From Brevibacillus porteri (GTDB lineage: Bacteria; Bacillota; Bacilli; Brevibacillales; Brevibacillaceae): a stretch of DNA of 64,000 nucleotides. The stretch is from positions 62,001-126,000 of the forward strand of contig NZ_PXZO01000003.1 in NCBI RefSeq assembly GCF_003013475.1, written 5' to 3'. Below are positions 35,353-43,657 of the stretch, piece after piece (the stretch's first letter is position 1; each line of letters starts with the position of its first letter). Made by a program: the position numbers and the translations under genes. The notes beneath the pieces are model-generated. The model ran no database searches, was not told where the DNA came from, and worked only from the letters and a program-made list of their open reading frames with translations.

Positions 35353-37005
35353 TTGAGAATACACATCGTCCAAAAAGGCGATACGATGTGGAAGATCGCC
35401 AAAAGATATGGAGTCGATTACAAAGAACTGTTACGCCTTAATAGTCAATTAAAAACTCCCGATACAATTTATCCTGGAGCGAGAATCAAGATTCCGGCGA
35501 AACAAGTTCCTGTCCGGCCACAGCAAAGAACGACGCCCCCCCATCCAATGAGTGAGGCGGCCCCTTATGTGAAAGAAAGACCGATTACGGAAGAGGAAGA
35601 GATGGAGGTACCGCAACAAATCGAAAGGCGGCCAATTGAGCCAGAAGAATCAGGAGAGGTACAAATCGAATCAAGGGAGGAGATCAGGCCTACTCCACTG
35701 CCAGCTCCCATTCCTACGAGGCCACCCAAGGAGATGCCAAGGCCACCCAAAGAAATGCCAAGACCACCAGTCCCTTCTGTTTCACCAGAGGTTGTCAGGC
35801 CAACAGCACCACCTACATTACCACCTCCACCACCAACACAGCCTATTCCAAAACCAACGGAGCCGATTGAAAAGCCAATCGAAAAACCAATCGAGAAGCC
35901 AACACCGTATAAACCACCGAACATTTCAGGCAAGCCAAATATGCTGCCGCCGGTACCGCCTGTTCCTATACGTCCACTCATACCGACTCCACCTCCAACC
36001 GGAGTGAGTCCGTATATTTATCCACCAGCGATTCCACCGAATCAAAATGTGCCTAGCATTCCATATAGACCACCAACTCAGGTCTTGCCATTACAGCCTA
36101 CAAGACCGCCAGCATATGCATGCCCACCTTGCCCACAGCCAAATTATCCACCGCCACGGGTAAGTCCATTGCAACCGATGCAGCCAAACTATCCACCACC
36201 ACGGGTAAGTCCGTTGCAACCGATGCAGCCAAATTATCCACCACCACGGGTAAGTCCGTTGCAACCGATGCAGCCAAACTACCCACCACGGGTAAGTCCG
36301 TTGCAACCGATGCAGCCAAATTATCCACCACCGCAGGTAAGTCCATTGCAACCGATGCAGCCAAACTATCCACCATCACGGGTGAGTCCGTTGCGGCCGA
36401 TGAAGCCGCCTTCAAAGGTGAGCCCACAACAGCAGCTCAAGCCACCTTCAAAAGTGAGCCCGCAACAGAAGCTGAAGCCATCGACGAAGGTAAGCCCAGA
36501 GCAAGAGCGCAGGCCAATGCCACAGCGCAGGCCAATGCCACAGGTGCGTCCGTTCCCGCCATTCCCACCGCAGTTCATGCCACCATGCCCGCCATTTCCG
36601 CCTTGCCCACCGTTCGGGAACCAGTGGATTGGCCCGTTTTATCCAAATCGACGACCGATTGTGAGTCCAGAACAAATGCGACCAATCAATCCATTTCCAA
36701 TTGTCCCACCACCGATCAGACCGATGCCGCCGTTTCCTTATCCATGCCCACCACTATTTCCACCCATGCCATTAAAGCGGCCACGAGCGAAAAAGCCTGT
36801 GTGCCCGGAACCAGTGGAGTCATCATCATGTGAGTGTTCTTCTGAAGTCCGGGAGTACAAAGGCCGAAAAGGCAAGTACAATCGTTCTCCACAGGAGATT
36901 CACAATAACATGATGTTCCCGCCTTCCCCGTGTATGGCTACCATGCCTGAACAAGGGGTTTGGCCGAACTGGGGAGATGGGCATGAAGATTCCTCTTCTT
37001 ACTGA
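35353..37005 (+). CDS. LysM-domain, proline-rich spore coat morphogenetic protein (SafA/SpoVID-like)
   Basis: A 550-residue protein. It has one N-terminal LysM domain (about 2-48, IHIVQKGDTMWKIAKRYGVD) followed by about 470 residues dominated by Pro. The centre contains six tandem copies of a 15-residue unit (QPNYPPPRVSPLQPM) and three of a 12-residue unit (KPPSKVSPQQQL). The C-terminus has Cys-rich (CECSSEV) and basic parts. B. subtilis SafA also has an N-terminal LysM. The next gene is a CotS-like kinase, which in B. subtilis follows spoVID, so the gene shares features of both. TTG 35353 follows GGGAGGAG. Confidence 0.78.
   Translation: MRIHIVQKGDTMWKIAKRYGVDYKELLRLNSQLKTPDTIYPGARIKIPAKQVPVRPQQRTTPPHPMSEAAPYVKERPITEEEEMEVPQQIERRPIEPEESGEVQIESREEIRPTPLPAPIPTRPPKEMPRPPKEMPRPPVPSVSPEVVRPTAPPTLPPPPPTQPIPKPTEPIEKPIEKPIEKPTPYKPPNISGKPNMLPPVPPVPIRPLIPTPPPTGVSPYIYPPAIPPNQNVPSIPYRPPTQVLPLQPTRPPAYACPPCPQPNYPPPRVSPLQPMQPNYPPPRVSPLQPMQPNYPPPRVSPLQPMQPNYPPRVSPLQPMQPNYPPPQVSPLQPMQPNYPPSRVSPLRPMKPPSKVSPQQQLKPPSKVSPQQKLKPSTKVSPEQERRPMPQRRPMPQVRPFPPFPPQFMPPCPPFPPCPPFGNQWIGPFYPNRRPIVSPEQMRPINPFPIVPPPIRPMPPFPYPCPPLFPPMPLKRPRAKKPVCPEPVESSSCECSSEVREYKGRKGKYNRSPQEIHNNMMFPPSPCMATMPEQGVWPNWGDGHEDSSSY
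36136..36402 (+). repeat. Six tandem 45-nt repeats within the LysM coat gene
   Basis: Units at 36136, 36181, 36226, 36271 (42 nt, one Pro codon lost), 36313 and 36358 encode the 15-residue Pro-rich unit. The units are nearly identical in DNA, pointing to recent slippage or unequal recombination and likely length variation between strains. Confidence 0.95.
36403..36510 (+). repeat. Three tandem 36-nt repeats within the LysM coat gene
   Basis: Units at 36403, 36439 and 36475 encode KP(P/S)(S/T)KVSP(Q/E)(Q)x-type 12-residue units. They share the VSP core with the preceding 45-nt repeats and look derived from them. Confidence 0.85.
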
Positions 37006-37016
37006 GAGGGTATGGG

Positions 37017-38045
37017 ATGAACAAAGGAATCTTATCCACCATTGAAAAGGCTTTTCGCTGTCAAATCTACGGTGTGAAGCCGAAGCGAAACGTCAACCTG
37101 TTAAAAACAGACAGGGGCCACTGGATACTCAAAGGATATAAGCAGGTCGAAAAAGCTGTGTGGGTGACAGAGTTAGCGGATGCACTACATGAGAAGGGCT
37201 TTCATCATACTGTGCAGTATGTGGAGAATCATGAAGGGTCCAAAATTTTTGCATTTGAAGACCGTCATTACACCATCATGAAAATGATTGATGGGCATGA
37301 AGCAGATAACGCTTCTCTTTTCGATGTCAAAAAAACAGCAGAAACATTGGCCCGTTTTCATGTTGCAGCTCAGGGTTTTCCTATTGCTCATACGTATGCG
37401 TATGAAGGAAAACCGGCTCTTTTAGATAAATGGGAGAGCCGCTTGGAATACTTTGAGCGGTTGATGTGGTCGATTGAACAGAAAGGACCCCAGAGCAAAC
37501 TGGAGCAACTCATTTCGCACCAGGCAGATCACGTTCTTCGAGATGGCAAGGAACTGCTGCAATCTGCCTACAAGCTGCCTTTGACGCCAGAAATGTTTTT
37601 AGCCATGGAGAGGGGGACACTCGCGCACAGAGACGTGGCGAGTCATAACTTTCTGCTTACGGAGCGAGGCAATTGTTATTTGATTGACCTTGATACAGTA
37701 GGTCATGATCTTCAGCTTGTTGACCTTGTACAATTAATGTCGCGAATGCTGTTGATGCAAGACTACCGCATGGATTCCTTTGTGGAAGCGATGGAAGCCT
37801 ATAGTAACATCAACTATTTATCTGATACCCAGATATGGGCTGTTCATCAATTGCTTCGCTATCCGGATAATTTCTTGCGGGAGGTAACGGGCTTGTATAG
37901 TCAGCGCCCAGGCTACCACATGAAGGGCGTCATGCAGCTGATCCAAATGGAAGGCAAAGTGATGGCGAATCGCCAACGTTTTTTAAACGATGGAGAACGA
38001 ATTTTCCAGCACTCTCCATGGGGGCATTACCATTTTGTCGGATAG
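37017..38045 (+). CDS. CotS/YsxE-family spore coat kinase-like protein
   Basis: A 342-residue protein with an aminoglycoside-phosphotransferase/choline-kinase fold. The catalytic loop is AHRDVASHNFLL (about residues 202-213) and the metal site is LIDLDTVGHDLQLVDL. These residues look intact, so kinase activity is possible. CotS, CotI, YutH and YsxE of B. subtilis are coat-associated members. It is 11 bp after the LysM coat gene and probably co-transcribed with it during sporulation. Confidence 0.85.
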   Translation: MNKGILSTIEKAFRCQIYGVKPKRNVNLLKTDRGHWILKGYKQVEKAVWVTELADALHEKGFHHTVQYVENHEGSKIFAFEDRHYTIMKMIDGHEADNASLFDVKKTAETLARFHVAAQGFPIAHTYAYEGKPALLDKWESRLEYFERLMWSIEQKGPQSKLEQLISHQADHVLRDGKELLQSAYKLPLTPEMFLAMERGTLAHRDVASHNFLLTERGNCYLIDLDTVGHDLQLVDLVQLMSRMLLMQDYRMDSFVEAMEAYSNINYLSDTQIWAVHQLLRYPDNFLREVTGLYSQRPGYHMKGVMQLIQMEGKVMANRQRFLNDGERIFQHSPWGHYHFVG

Positions 38046-38056
38046 TCGGATAAAAC

Positions 38057-38088
38057 AAAACATCCCTCTCGAAAGAGGGATGTTTGTG
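38057..38088. terminator. Bidirectional terminator between convergent genes
   Basis: Perfect stem AAAACATCCCTCT / AGAGGGATGTTT with A/T-rich arms. It serves the coat kinase gene and the nucleotidase gene on the opposite strand. Confidence 0.9.
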
Positions 38089-38100
38089 TTGGTGACAAGC

Positions 38101-40089
38101 TTATTTGGAAGCAGGCTTGGACAGATCAATAGAGAATTTCGCAAACCCAGTTTCCAATACGTTGATGAACTTGATATTGGACAATTTTTCAGCGAATGGT
38201 TTCGCGTCAGGAGAAGAAGTGAATGTAACGTTCAGCTTCGCATTTACTGGAGCAAAAGACCAGTTGTTGTCTGCTGCTGGGTCGATATTTTTTTGGTTAA
38301 GGATGTAGTCGATTACGATTTGACGGTTTTCATCTGGAGAATCGATTACGATGTTTTTGCCATCCAGACCTGGGAACGCACCGCCGCCGCTTGCACGGTA
38401 GTTGTTGGTTACGACGATGAATTTGTCTTCAGGTTTTACTGGTTTGCCATTAAAAGACAGGTTTTTGATGCGGTTTGCATCTTTGCTTGCTACTTTTCCA
38501 TCTACAGCGTATTTGGATGGCTGTGTAACATCGATTTGATAAGTAACACCGTCGATTACATCAAAGTTGTACGTTGGGAAAGACTCGTTGATGAGTGGTT
38601 GCTCATCCGTTTTCTTCAGATCGATTTGGTTGAACTGTCCAGCGGAACGCTCCAACCATTCTTTCACCGTAGCTCCATCGACCAGAACCGCTTTCAATGT
38701 GTTCGGGTAGATGTACAGGTCAGATACGTTTTTGATGGCGATTGTACCAGCTGGGATATTGGAGTAGTAGCTTACCCCGTTACGGCCGCCTGCTTTAAAT
38801 GGTGCACCAGCAGACAGAACTGGAATGCCTTCGTATTCTGTACCCTTCACGTTTTTCTCAACGAACCATTTTTGTGCATTGGTTACGATTTGGATAGATG
38901 GATCATCTTGCACAAGTGCAAAGTAGCTGAAGATCGGGGAAGATGTTTTCCCTACAGCAGAACGAACCCATTCAACTGTTTTATCGTGATCTTCTTTTAC
39001 TGCATCTACGATAGTTTTGTCTGCATCAGCCAAGGATGCTTTGTTCGCTTTGTCATAGATTGGAACTACTTTGGTAGCGGACTCAGCCACTTTCCATTTT
39101 CCATTTTCTTGTTTCAGCGTCAGGTCGATCACGCCGAGGTGGTTACCCCAGAAGCCAGGCATAACGGCTGGTTTACCATTGATCGTTCCTTTTTCTGCAT
39201 CAATGCCTGGAATTTTATCGAATCCAGGACCAGGGAATACGGAGTGGGAGTGTCCGAACAGGATCGCGTCGATACCCTCTACTTTGCTCAGCTGGTAGCT
39301 AGCATTCTCCAATTGAGGACCACCCTCGGTAGGGCCAATTCCGGAGTGAGGAACCGCGATGATGATGTCTGCACCTTTTTTCTTCATTTCAGGTACGAAT
39401 TTGTTGGCAGTTTCCACGATGTCTTTCGCGATTACTTTTCCTTCCAGGTTAGCCTTGTCCCATTGCATAATTTGTGGTGGAACAAAACCGATTACGCCTA
39501 CTTTGAGTTTTACATCTTTGCCGTTCTCATCTTTAAATGTGCGCTCCAGGATTTCGTAAGGAGTGTACATGTTTTTGTCATTGTCAGGGTTTTTGTCCTT
39601 GTCGTCTACATACACGTTGGAGTTTATGTAAGGGAATTTTGCACCCTTCAAGCTGGTATCCAAGAACTCCAAACCAAAGTTGAACTCGTGGTTACCGATA
39701 TTGGCAACATCATAGTCCATCAGGTTCATTGCTTTGTAAGCAGGGTGAGTGTCTCCAGCTTTCAACGGGTCGATTTTTGCCACGTAGTCGCCCAATGGGT
39801 TTCCTTGCAACAAGTCACCGTTGTCGATCAGGATGCTGTTTTTCGCTTCTTCTCTTGCTTTTTTGACCAATGTCGCTGTTTTTGCGAGGCCAAACTCGTC
39901 TGTGTTTTTGTCTTGATAGTAGTCATAGTTAACGATGTTGGTGTGGATATCTGTCGTTTCCAACAGGCGGAGCTTCAGGACAGAATCTGTTTGTGCGCTT
40001 ACAGGAGTAAGAGGAAAAGAGAGAGCGCCAACAACCAAAGAAGTGCTGAGGAGGAAAGCAGTCAGCATTTTTTTGTTCGTTTTTTTCAT
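38101..40089 (-). CDS. Secreted 2',3'-cyclic-nucleotide phosphodiesterase / nucleotidase
   Basis: A 662-residue exported protein with a signal peptide (MKKTNKKMLTAFLLSTSLVVGALSF..., cleavage after PVSA). A calcineurin-like metallophosphatase domain follows (LLETTDIHTNI, GNHEFNFG, GHSHSVFPG), then a 5'-nucleotidase C-terminal substrate domain (NNYRASGGGAFPG). It likely releases phosphate and nucleosides from extracellular cyclic nucleotides and nucleotides. There is no LPxTG sorting signal, so it is probably released or wall-held non-covalently. GGAGG precedes ATG 40089. Confidence 0.92.
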   Translation of the reverse strand: MKKTNKKMLTAFLLSTSLVVGALSFPLTPVSAQTDSVLKLRLLETTDIHTNIVNYDYYQDKNTDEFGLAKTATLVKKAREEAKNSILIDNGDLLQGNPLGDYVAKIDPLKAGDTHPAYKAMNLMDYDVANIGNHEFNFGLEFLDTSLKGAKFPYINSNVYVDDKDKNPDNDKNMYTPYEILERTFKDENGKDVKLKVGVIGFVPPQIMQWDKANLEGKVIAKDIVETANKFVPEMKKKGADIIIAVPHSGIGPTEGGPQLENASYQLSKVEGIDAILFGHSHSVFPGPGFDKIPGIDAEKGTINGKPAVMPGFWGNHLGVIDLTLKQENGKWKVAESATKVVPIYDKANKASLADADKTIVDAVKEDHDKTVEWVRSAVGKTSSPIFSYFALVQDDPSIQIVTNAQKWFVEKNVKGTEYEGIPVLSAGAPFKAGGRNGVSYYSNIPAGTIAIKNVSDLYIYPNTLKAVLVDGATVKEWLERSAGQFNQIDLKKTDEQPLINESFPTYNFDVIDGVTYQIDVTQPSKYAVDGKVASKDANRIKNLSFNGKPVKPEDKFIVVTNNYRASGGGAFPGLDGKNIVIDSPDENRQIVIDYILNQKNIDPAADNNWSFAPVNAKLNVTFTSSPDAKPFAEKLSNIKFINVLETGFAKFSIDLSKPASK

Positions 40090-40177
40090 GTTTGAAATGA
40101 CCTCCATAAGTTTACAATAATGCCAAGCAAAAATAGTTTATCATTAGAATAGGACGCTGGATAGATAGCTAGATGAA

Positions 40178-40205
40178 ATAGTATATTAATTTTTTGTATT
40201 GACAA
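40178..40205 (-). promoter_or_regulatory. Candidate promoter of the nucleotidase gene
   Basis: On the reverse strand, TTGTCA (40205-40200), a 16-bp A/T-rich spacer and TACTAT (40183-40178). The region 40090-40306 is AT-rich and otherwise holds no gene. Confidence 0.4.
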
Positions 40206-40242
40206 AAATAAAAAAATATAACGTCAATCCGCCATAGGTCGC

Positions 40243-40272
40243 GTATGCCCCACTTTCTTTGTGGTAATGATA
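40243..40272 (+). promoter_or_regulatory. Possible sigma-G-type promoter of bofC
   Basis: GTATG (40243-40247), an 18-nt spacer and AATGATA (40266-40272) approximate the sigma-G consensus (GMATR, 18 nt, CATNMTA). B. subtilis bofC is forespore expressed. Confidence 0.4.
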
Positions 40273-40306
40273 GGAAGAAAAGCCTATATAAAAGAAGGGG
40301 TTCTAT

Positions 40307-40879
40307 GTGACAGAGAAAAAACAGTGGGTGGTTTACGCGACATGGGGTGCAGCATTAGCCACTGGCGTCGTAATCGGTATCCTGTTAGTAGGAAAGGAAG
40401 GAAACGATTCGGGTCTTGCTCGTTTACTGAACCATTCAGGCAAAGCAGATGTAGTCGCGGGGACATCGTACGAACTGGTTTTAGCTCGCCATTATTTGTG
40501 TGGGGTGCGAGACGAAGAACATGTGGCAGTTCGTACCAATCAACTGGCAGACGTCATGGGCAACTATAATGGATGGGAAATTGTACGAGCAGAACCTGTC
40601 AAGATGATCTTAATGAAACGCGAGCAGGATATAGCGCCAGCGTGCAAGGAGAATGGACATATCGGAATAGCGTCAGACGGCATGCTTGCCCTGTTTCATG
40701 GTCTGCCTGCTGAACAAGATGTCGTACAGACCTTTTATCGAATCGATACGGCAAAAATGGAAGCGAGTCTGCCAAAAGAGGAATGGGAGAATCTGAAACG
40801 GGGGATTCGCATTCGGAATCTGGCAGAGTATAACAGTGTATTGTCCACCTATGGCGAATACCAATGGAGTGGCCAATGA
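40307..40879 (+). CDS. bofC: Bypass-of-forespore protein C (BofC)
   Basis: A 190-residue exported forespore protein. It has an N-terminal membrane/signal segment (WVVYATWGAALATGVVIGILLVG), a ubiquitin-like middle (YELVLARHYLCGVRDEEHVAV) and a BofC C-terminal domain (GIASDGMLALFHGLP...VQTFYRIDTAKMEASL). BofC inhibits SpoIVB, the protease that triggers pro-sigma-K processing by SpoIVFB, whose gene is also in this window. It lies upstream of ruvC-ruvA-ruvB; in B. subtilis bofC is also near ruvAB. GTG 40307 follows AAGGGG. Confidence 0.83.
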   Translation: MTEKKQWVVYATWGAALATGVVIGILLVGKEGNDSGLARLLNHSGKADVVAGTSYELVLARHYLCGVRDEEHVAVRTNQLADVMGNYNGWEIVRAEPVKMILMKREQDIAPACKENGHIGIASDGMLALFHGLPAEQDVVQTFYRIDTAKMEASLPKEEWENLKRGIRIRNLAEYNSVLSTYGEYQWSGQ

Positions 40880-40898
40880 AAATGGGTGGACCTAAAAG

Positions 40899-40957
40899 AA
40901 ATCCCTTTCGAGCCTTTCGTGTAACAAGCACGTATTGGACTGGAAAGGGATTTTTGT
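40899..40957. terminator. Convergent terminator between bofC and a - strand gene
   Basis: An 11-bp inverted repeat, AAATCCCTTTC (40899-40909) with GAAAGGGATTT (40943-40953), with flanking A and T runs and a long loop. Confidence 0.65.
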
Positions 40958-40965
40958 TTCAATTG

Positions 40966-42054
40966 CTATGGATTCAGTTCAACCGCAATGATTCGCCAGC
41001 GTTCCCCCGGGACTTCGCGGCGCAAAAGAAATTTCCATGTTCGTCGAAAATTACCGCCTTCCCGGGCGATGTACGTGAGCCGAACAGGAACCTCTATCAA
41101 GAGGGGGCCACGTTCGTCTGACGGGATGACGATTTCTGACGTTCGCACAGATTCGATCGCGGACAGCCCTTCAGGAAGTGAGAATCCGTCCGTTGTCATT
41201 CGCATTGCATGGGTGTCGTGCTCATGCAACGCGGTGAGGAAAAAACCGACCAGCTCTTCTGGAGACGCCCCTTTTATTGTAGTCGCAAGTGCTCCGGAGG
41301 CTTTTAGAATCATCATGCTGTGACTAGGATCGGGCTCTGTGCGTCGATGGGTGGAGCTGCCGAAAAAGTGGATGCAAAAATGCCCCGGGAATTCATTTCC
41401 TTTAATCGCGCCAGCGCCGTGAGGCATTCCGTGCATGGATGCTGCAAAATAAGTACCGTCTACCTCTACCAGAATGGCTCTGCGCTTCCACGACCATTTT
41501 CCCTGATAAATGTTCTTCATGATCTGTGTATCCTTGCGTGTCAACGGTTGGACATCGGCATGGCGACTGCCTGCTCTGCGCTGGACATCAAAACGTTGTC
41601 CTGTCTCTAAATCAATCACGGTACCGAATTCCATCCGTTTCAACGTTTTTTTTACCTGTTCCCAGGGTATGGCATGTGCAAAATGGACTGCCTCAACGGA
41701 CTTAACCATTTCTTCGATCCGCTGGCGAACATCGTTTGCCAAAACATAACGGCGGGGCATTTCTTTTTCATAAAGCTGTCCATCGTGATCATATACATAC
41801 GTTCGTTTTTTTACGGTCAGTGTAGCTCGTATCCAGTGTGGGTTGTAGGAGGCGACTTCGGTAGTAGAGCCTAATAGCCGCTTCGTAAATTGCTTTTGAT
41901 CACGGAAGGACATGGTCGTTTGGAAAGAGGACTCAGGTGATACTGAAACGGTGACCGTGATGTCATTCTTGACCTTGGCAAATGCAGAGTGTGGCATTGA
42001 CAGTGCGATTACGAAAAGGCATATACAAAAAATAAGGACTTTGCTTCGCAACAA
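40966..42054 (-). CDS. Secreted protein of unknown function with a GHFCIHF-SSTH motif
   Basis: A 362-residue protein with a signal peptide (about 1-26, LIFCICLFVIALSMPHSAFA). The centre has a block WSWKRRAILVEVDGTYFAASMHGMPHG followed by GNEFPGHFCIHFFGSSTH, and a DPSHSMMI segment. The conserved-looking Cys and several His suggest a metal-binding or thiol active site. The C-terminal 100 residues resemble an NTF2-like (DUF4878-type) fold (FFLTALHEHDTHAMRMTT...RTWKFLLRREVPGERWRIIAVE). I cannot assign a family. The start is TTG 42054 with GGAGG 6 nt upstream. It is convergent with bofC. Confidence 0.8.
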   Translation of the reverse strand: MLRSKVLIFCICLFVIALSMPHSAFAKVKNDITVTVSVSPESSFQTTMSFRDQKQFTKRLLGSTTEVASYNPHWIRATLTVKKRTYVYDHDGQLYEKEMPRRYVLANDVRQRIEEMVKSVEAVHFAHAIPWEQVKKTLKRMEFGTVIDLETGQRFDVQRRAGSRHADVQPLTRKDTQIMKNIYQGKWSWKRRAILVEVDGTYFAASMHGMPHGAGAIKGNEFPGHFCIHFFGSSTHRRTEPDPSHSMMILKASGALATTIKGASPEELVGFFLTALHEHDTHAMRMTTDGFSLPEGLSAIESVRTSEIVIPSDERGPLLIEVPVRLTYIAREGGNFRRTWKFLLRREVPGERWRIIAVELNP

Positions 42055-42183
42055 TCAACACCTCCACTGCTTATCGTTTCAATTAAATGTCTGGCTCATG
42101 TTGCGTAAATCTTGGTATCATAACGCCCTTGCGTTTACGCCATACTGATTTCATACGGTGATCGAAGGAGGAGTCTTTAGACC

Positions 42184-42375
42184 ATGTCTACCATGCCTAG
42201 AGGTAGCTACAAAGACCAGTTCCATCAGCGTTTGTACGTTCAGTTGAACCAGGGGCACAACAAGCTCAATTACCAACAGATCAACAAGATCAAAGAGCAC
42301 ATGCAAAGTGGCGTAGACGAATATGCCCACTTGCAGCATGATGTGTCGGATTCACTCGGAATGAACAAACACTAA
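42184..42375 (+). CDS. Small hypothetical protein, 63 residues
   Basis: A hydrophilic helical protein, rich in Gln, His, Asn and Lys (NYQQINKIKEHMQSGVDEYAHLQHDVSDSLG). No membrane segment or known motif. AGGAGGAG lies about 11 nt before ATG 42184 and a good terminator follows, so it looks like a real monocistronic gene. Its place among sporulation genes suggests, but does not show, a sporulation role. Confidence 0.7.
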   Translation: MSTMPRGSYKDQFHQRLYVQLNQGHNKLNYQQINKIKEHMQSGVDEYAHLQHDVSDSLGMNKH

Positions 42376-42387
42376 CAGACACCGTAT

Positions 42388-42419
42388 AACCCGTTCCTTT
42401 TATAGGGAGCGGGTTTTTT
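42388..42419 (+). terminator. Intrinsic terminator after the 63-residue ORF
   Basis: Stem AACCCGTTCC / GGGAGCGGGTT followed by six T. It abuts the 48-bp palindrome. Confidence 0.9.
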
Positions 42420-42463
42420 ATATCCGAGTTCAAAAAGTCGACTTTTTGAACTCGGATATAAAA
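42416..42463. repeat. Perfect 48-bp palindrome upstream of ruvC
   Basis: Every base from 42416 to 42439 pairs with 42463 down to 42440 with no loop; the centre is AAGTC|GACTT. The arms contain GAGTTCAAAAAGTC. GTTCAAAAAGTC also occurs in the terminator arm at 20014-20025. It may act as a terminator, a cruciform or a REP-like dispersed repeat. Confidence 0.95.
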
Positions 42464-42538
42464 TGGAAATACACGTTCGCTTTCTGGATGCTTTGTGTTA
42501 CAGTAGAGAGTAGAATCTTTGCTCACGGAGAGTGGACT

Positions 42539-43039
42539 ATGCGCATTTTAGGAATTGACCCTGGTATTGCGATTGTTGGCTTCGGGGTTGTGGATAAAGA
42601 GGGCAGCCAATTGCGTCCCGTCCAATATGGAAGCATTCAGACAGAAGCAGGATTGTCAGTACCGCTTAGATTGAAACAGATTTTTGAGGCAATGCAGAGC
42701 CTTCTGGAAACATATCGTCCCGATGAAATGTCCGTCGAAAAACTTTTCTTTAATAAAAATGTGACGACGGCTTTTACAGTTGGTCAAGCGCGAGGGGTTA
42801 TTTTGCTTGCGGCAGAGCTGGCTGGTGTGCCGGTCTATGAATATACCCCGATGCAGGTCAAGCAAGCCGTGACTGGCTACGGGGGAGCAGAGAAGAAACA
42901 AATTCAGGAAATGACGAAGCTCCTATTGCGGTTAAAAGAAGTACCAAAGCCTGACGACGTGGCGGACGCATTGGGTATTGCGATTACGCACGCACAGTTT
43001 CGCGCGTTCATTTCCATTTCGGAAGGGGTTAAGAAATGA
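42539..43039 (+). CDS. ruvC: Holliday junction endonuclease RuvC
   Basis: A 166-residue RNase H-fold resolvase. The acidic residues appear in ILGIDPGIAIVGFG (Asp7), VEKLFF (Glu) and the C-terminal KPDDVADALGIAITHA. It cleaves four-way junctions with RuvAB. B. subtilis lacks RuvC and uses RecU, so its presence separates this lineage from Bacillus. ATG 42539 is preceded by ACGGAGAG; the frame is open back to 42446, inside the palindrome, and that part is not coding. The 3' end overlaps ruvA by 4 bp. Confidence 0.94.
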   Translation: MRILGIDPGIAIVGFGVVDKEGSQLRPVQYGSIQTEAGLSVPLRLKQIFEAMQSLLETYRPDEMSVEKLFFNKNVTTAFTVGQARGVILLAAELAGVPVYEYTPMQVKQAVTGYGGAEKKQIQEMTKLLLRLKEVPKPDDVADALGIAITHAQFRAFISISEGVKK

Positions 43040-43653
43040 TTGATTTTGTAGAAGGTACACTTAGTTATCTCGATTCGGAATACATAGTTATCGAAACGGG
43101 CGGAATCGGTTATCGACTGTTTTGCCCAAACCCGTACCAATTCGTTCGGTATGAAGGCAACAAAACCAAATTGTTTACCCACCACCATGTGCGGGAAGAT
43201 GCCATTCTGCTGTACGGCTTCGCTACCCGTGACGAACGCGATTTGTTCCGCAAACTGCTTGATGTTAGCGGAATCGGGCCAAAGGGCGGATTGGCCATTC
43301 TGGCTGCAGCGACGCCTGAGCAGTTGGTGATGGCGGTTCAACAGGAGAATGTTACCTATTTGACGAAATTTCCGGGGATTGGGAAAAAGACTGCCCAGCG
43401 CATTATCCTCGATTTGAAGGATAAATTGGTAGGATACACACCATCTGCGATTTTGACTGTTGCAGCGGGTGATTTGACAGCAGGCGAGCAAGCTGTGTCT
43501 GCACTGAACGAAGCGCTCGATGCATTGACCGCACTGGGTTACTCTGATGGTGAACTGCAAAAAATCAGAAACACGCTGTCTGAGAAATCAAAAGAGGGCG
43601 ATGGTGTAGAAAAGCTCATCAAACAAGGGCTTGCGTTGCTCATGAGGGGGTAG
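43036..43653 (+). CDS. ruvA: Holliday junction DNA helicase subunit RuvA
   Basis: A 205-residue protein with an N-terminal OB fold ([23 protein letters not shown]), two helix-hairpin-helix motifs ([31 protein letters not shown]) and a C-terminal RuvB-binding domain. It tetramerises on four-way junctions and recruits RuvB. ATGA overlap with ruvC; ruvB starts 4 bp later. Confidence 0.96.
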   Translation: MIDFVEGTLSYLDSEYIVIETGGIGYRLFCPNPYQFVRYEGNKTKLFTHHHVREDAILLYGFATRDERDLFRKLLDVSGIGPKGGLAILAAATPEQLVMAVQQENVTYLTKFPGIGKKTAQRIILDLKDKLVGYTPSAILTVAAGDLTAGEQAVSALNEALDALTALGYSDGELQKIRNTLSEKSKEGDGVEKLIKQGLALLMRG

Positions 43654-43657
43654 GATT

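Noticed and set aside
36136-36510. Regular repeats considered as a CRISPR-like array
   Set aside because: The units are directly contiguous without unique spacers, in frame, and encode a Pro-rich protein repeat.
36120-36833. 237-codon alternative frame (Lys-Leu-Ser-Thr repeats) inside the LysM coat gene
   Set aside because: It exists because the 45-nt repeats lack stops in that frame; no ribosome-binding site and no domain.
37990-40095. 701-codon open frame on the + strand opposite the secreted nucleotidase
   Set aside because: It is antisense to a clear protein with signal peptide and catalytic motifs; its translation is Phe/Val/Cys/Arg-rich without domains. It arises from codon bias of the real gene.
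42446-42538. N-terminal extension of ruvC
   Set aside because: The extension begins inside the 48-bp palindrome and has no similarity to RuvC; ATG 42539 gives the standard N-terminus.
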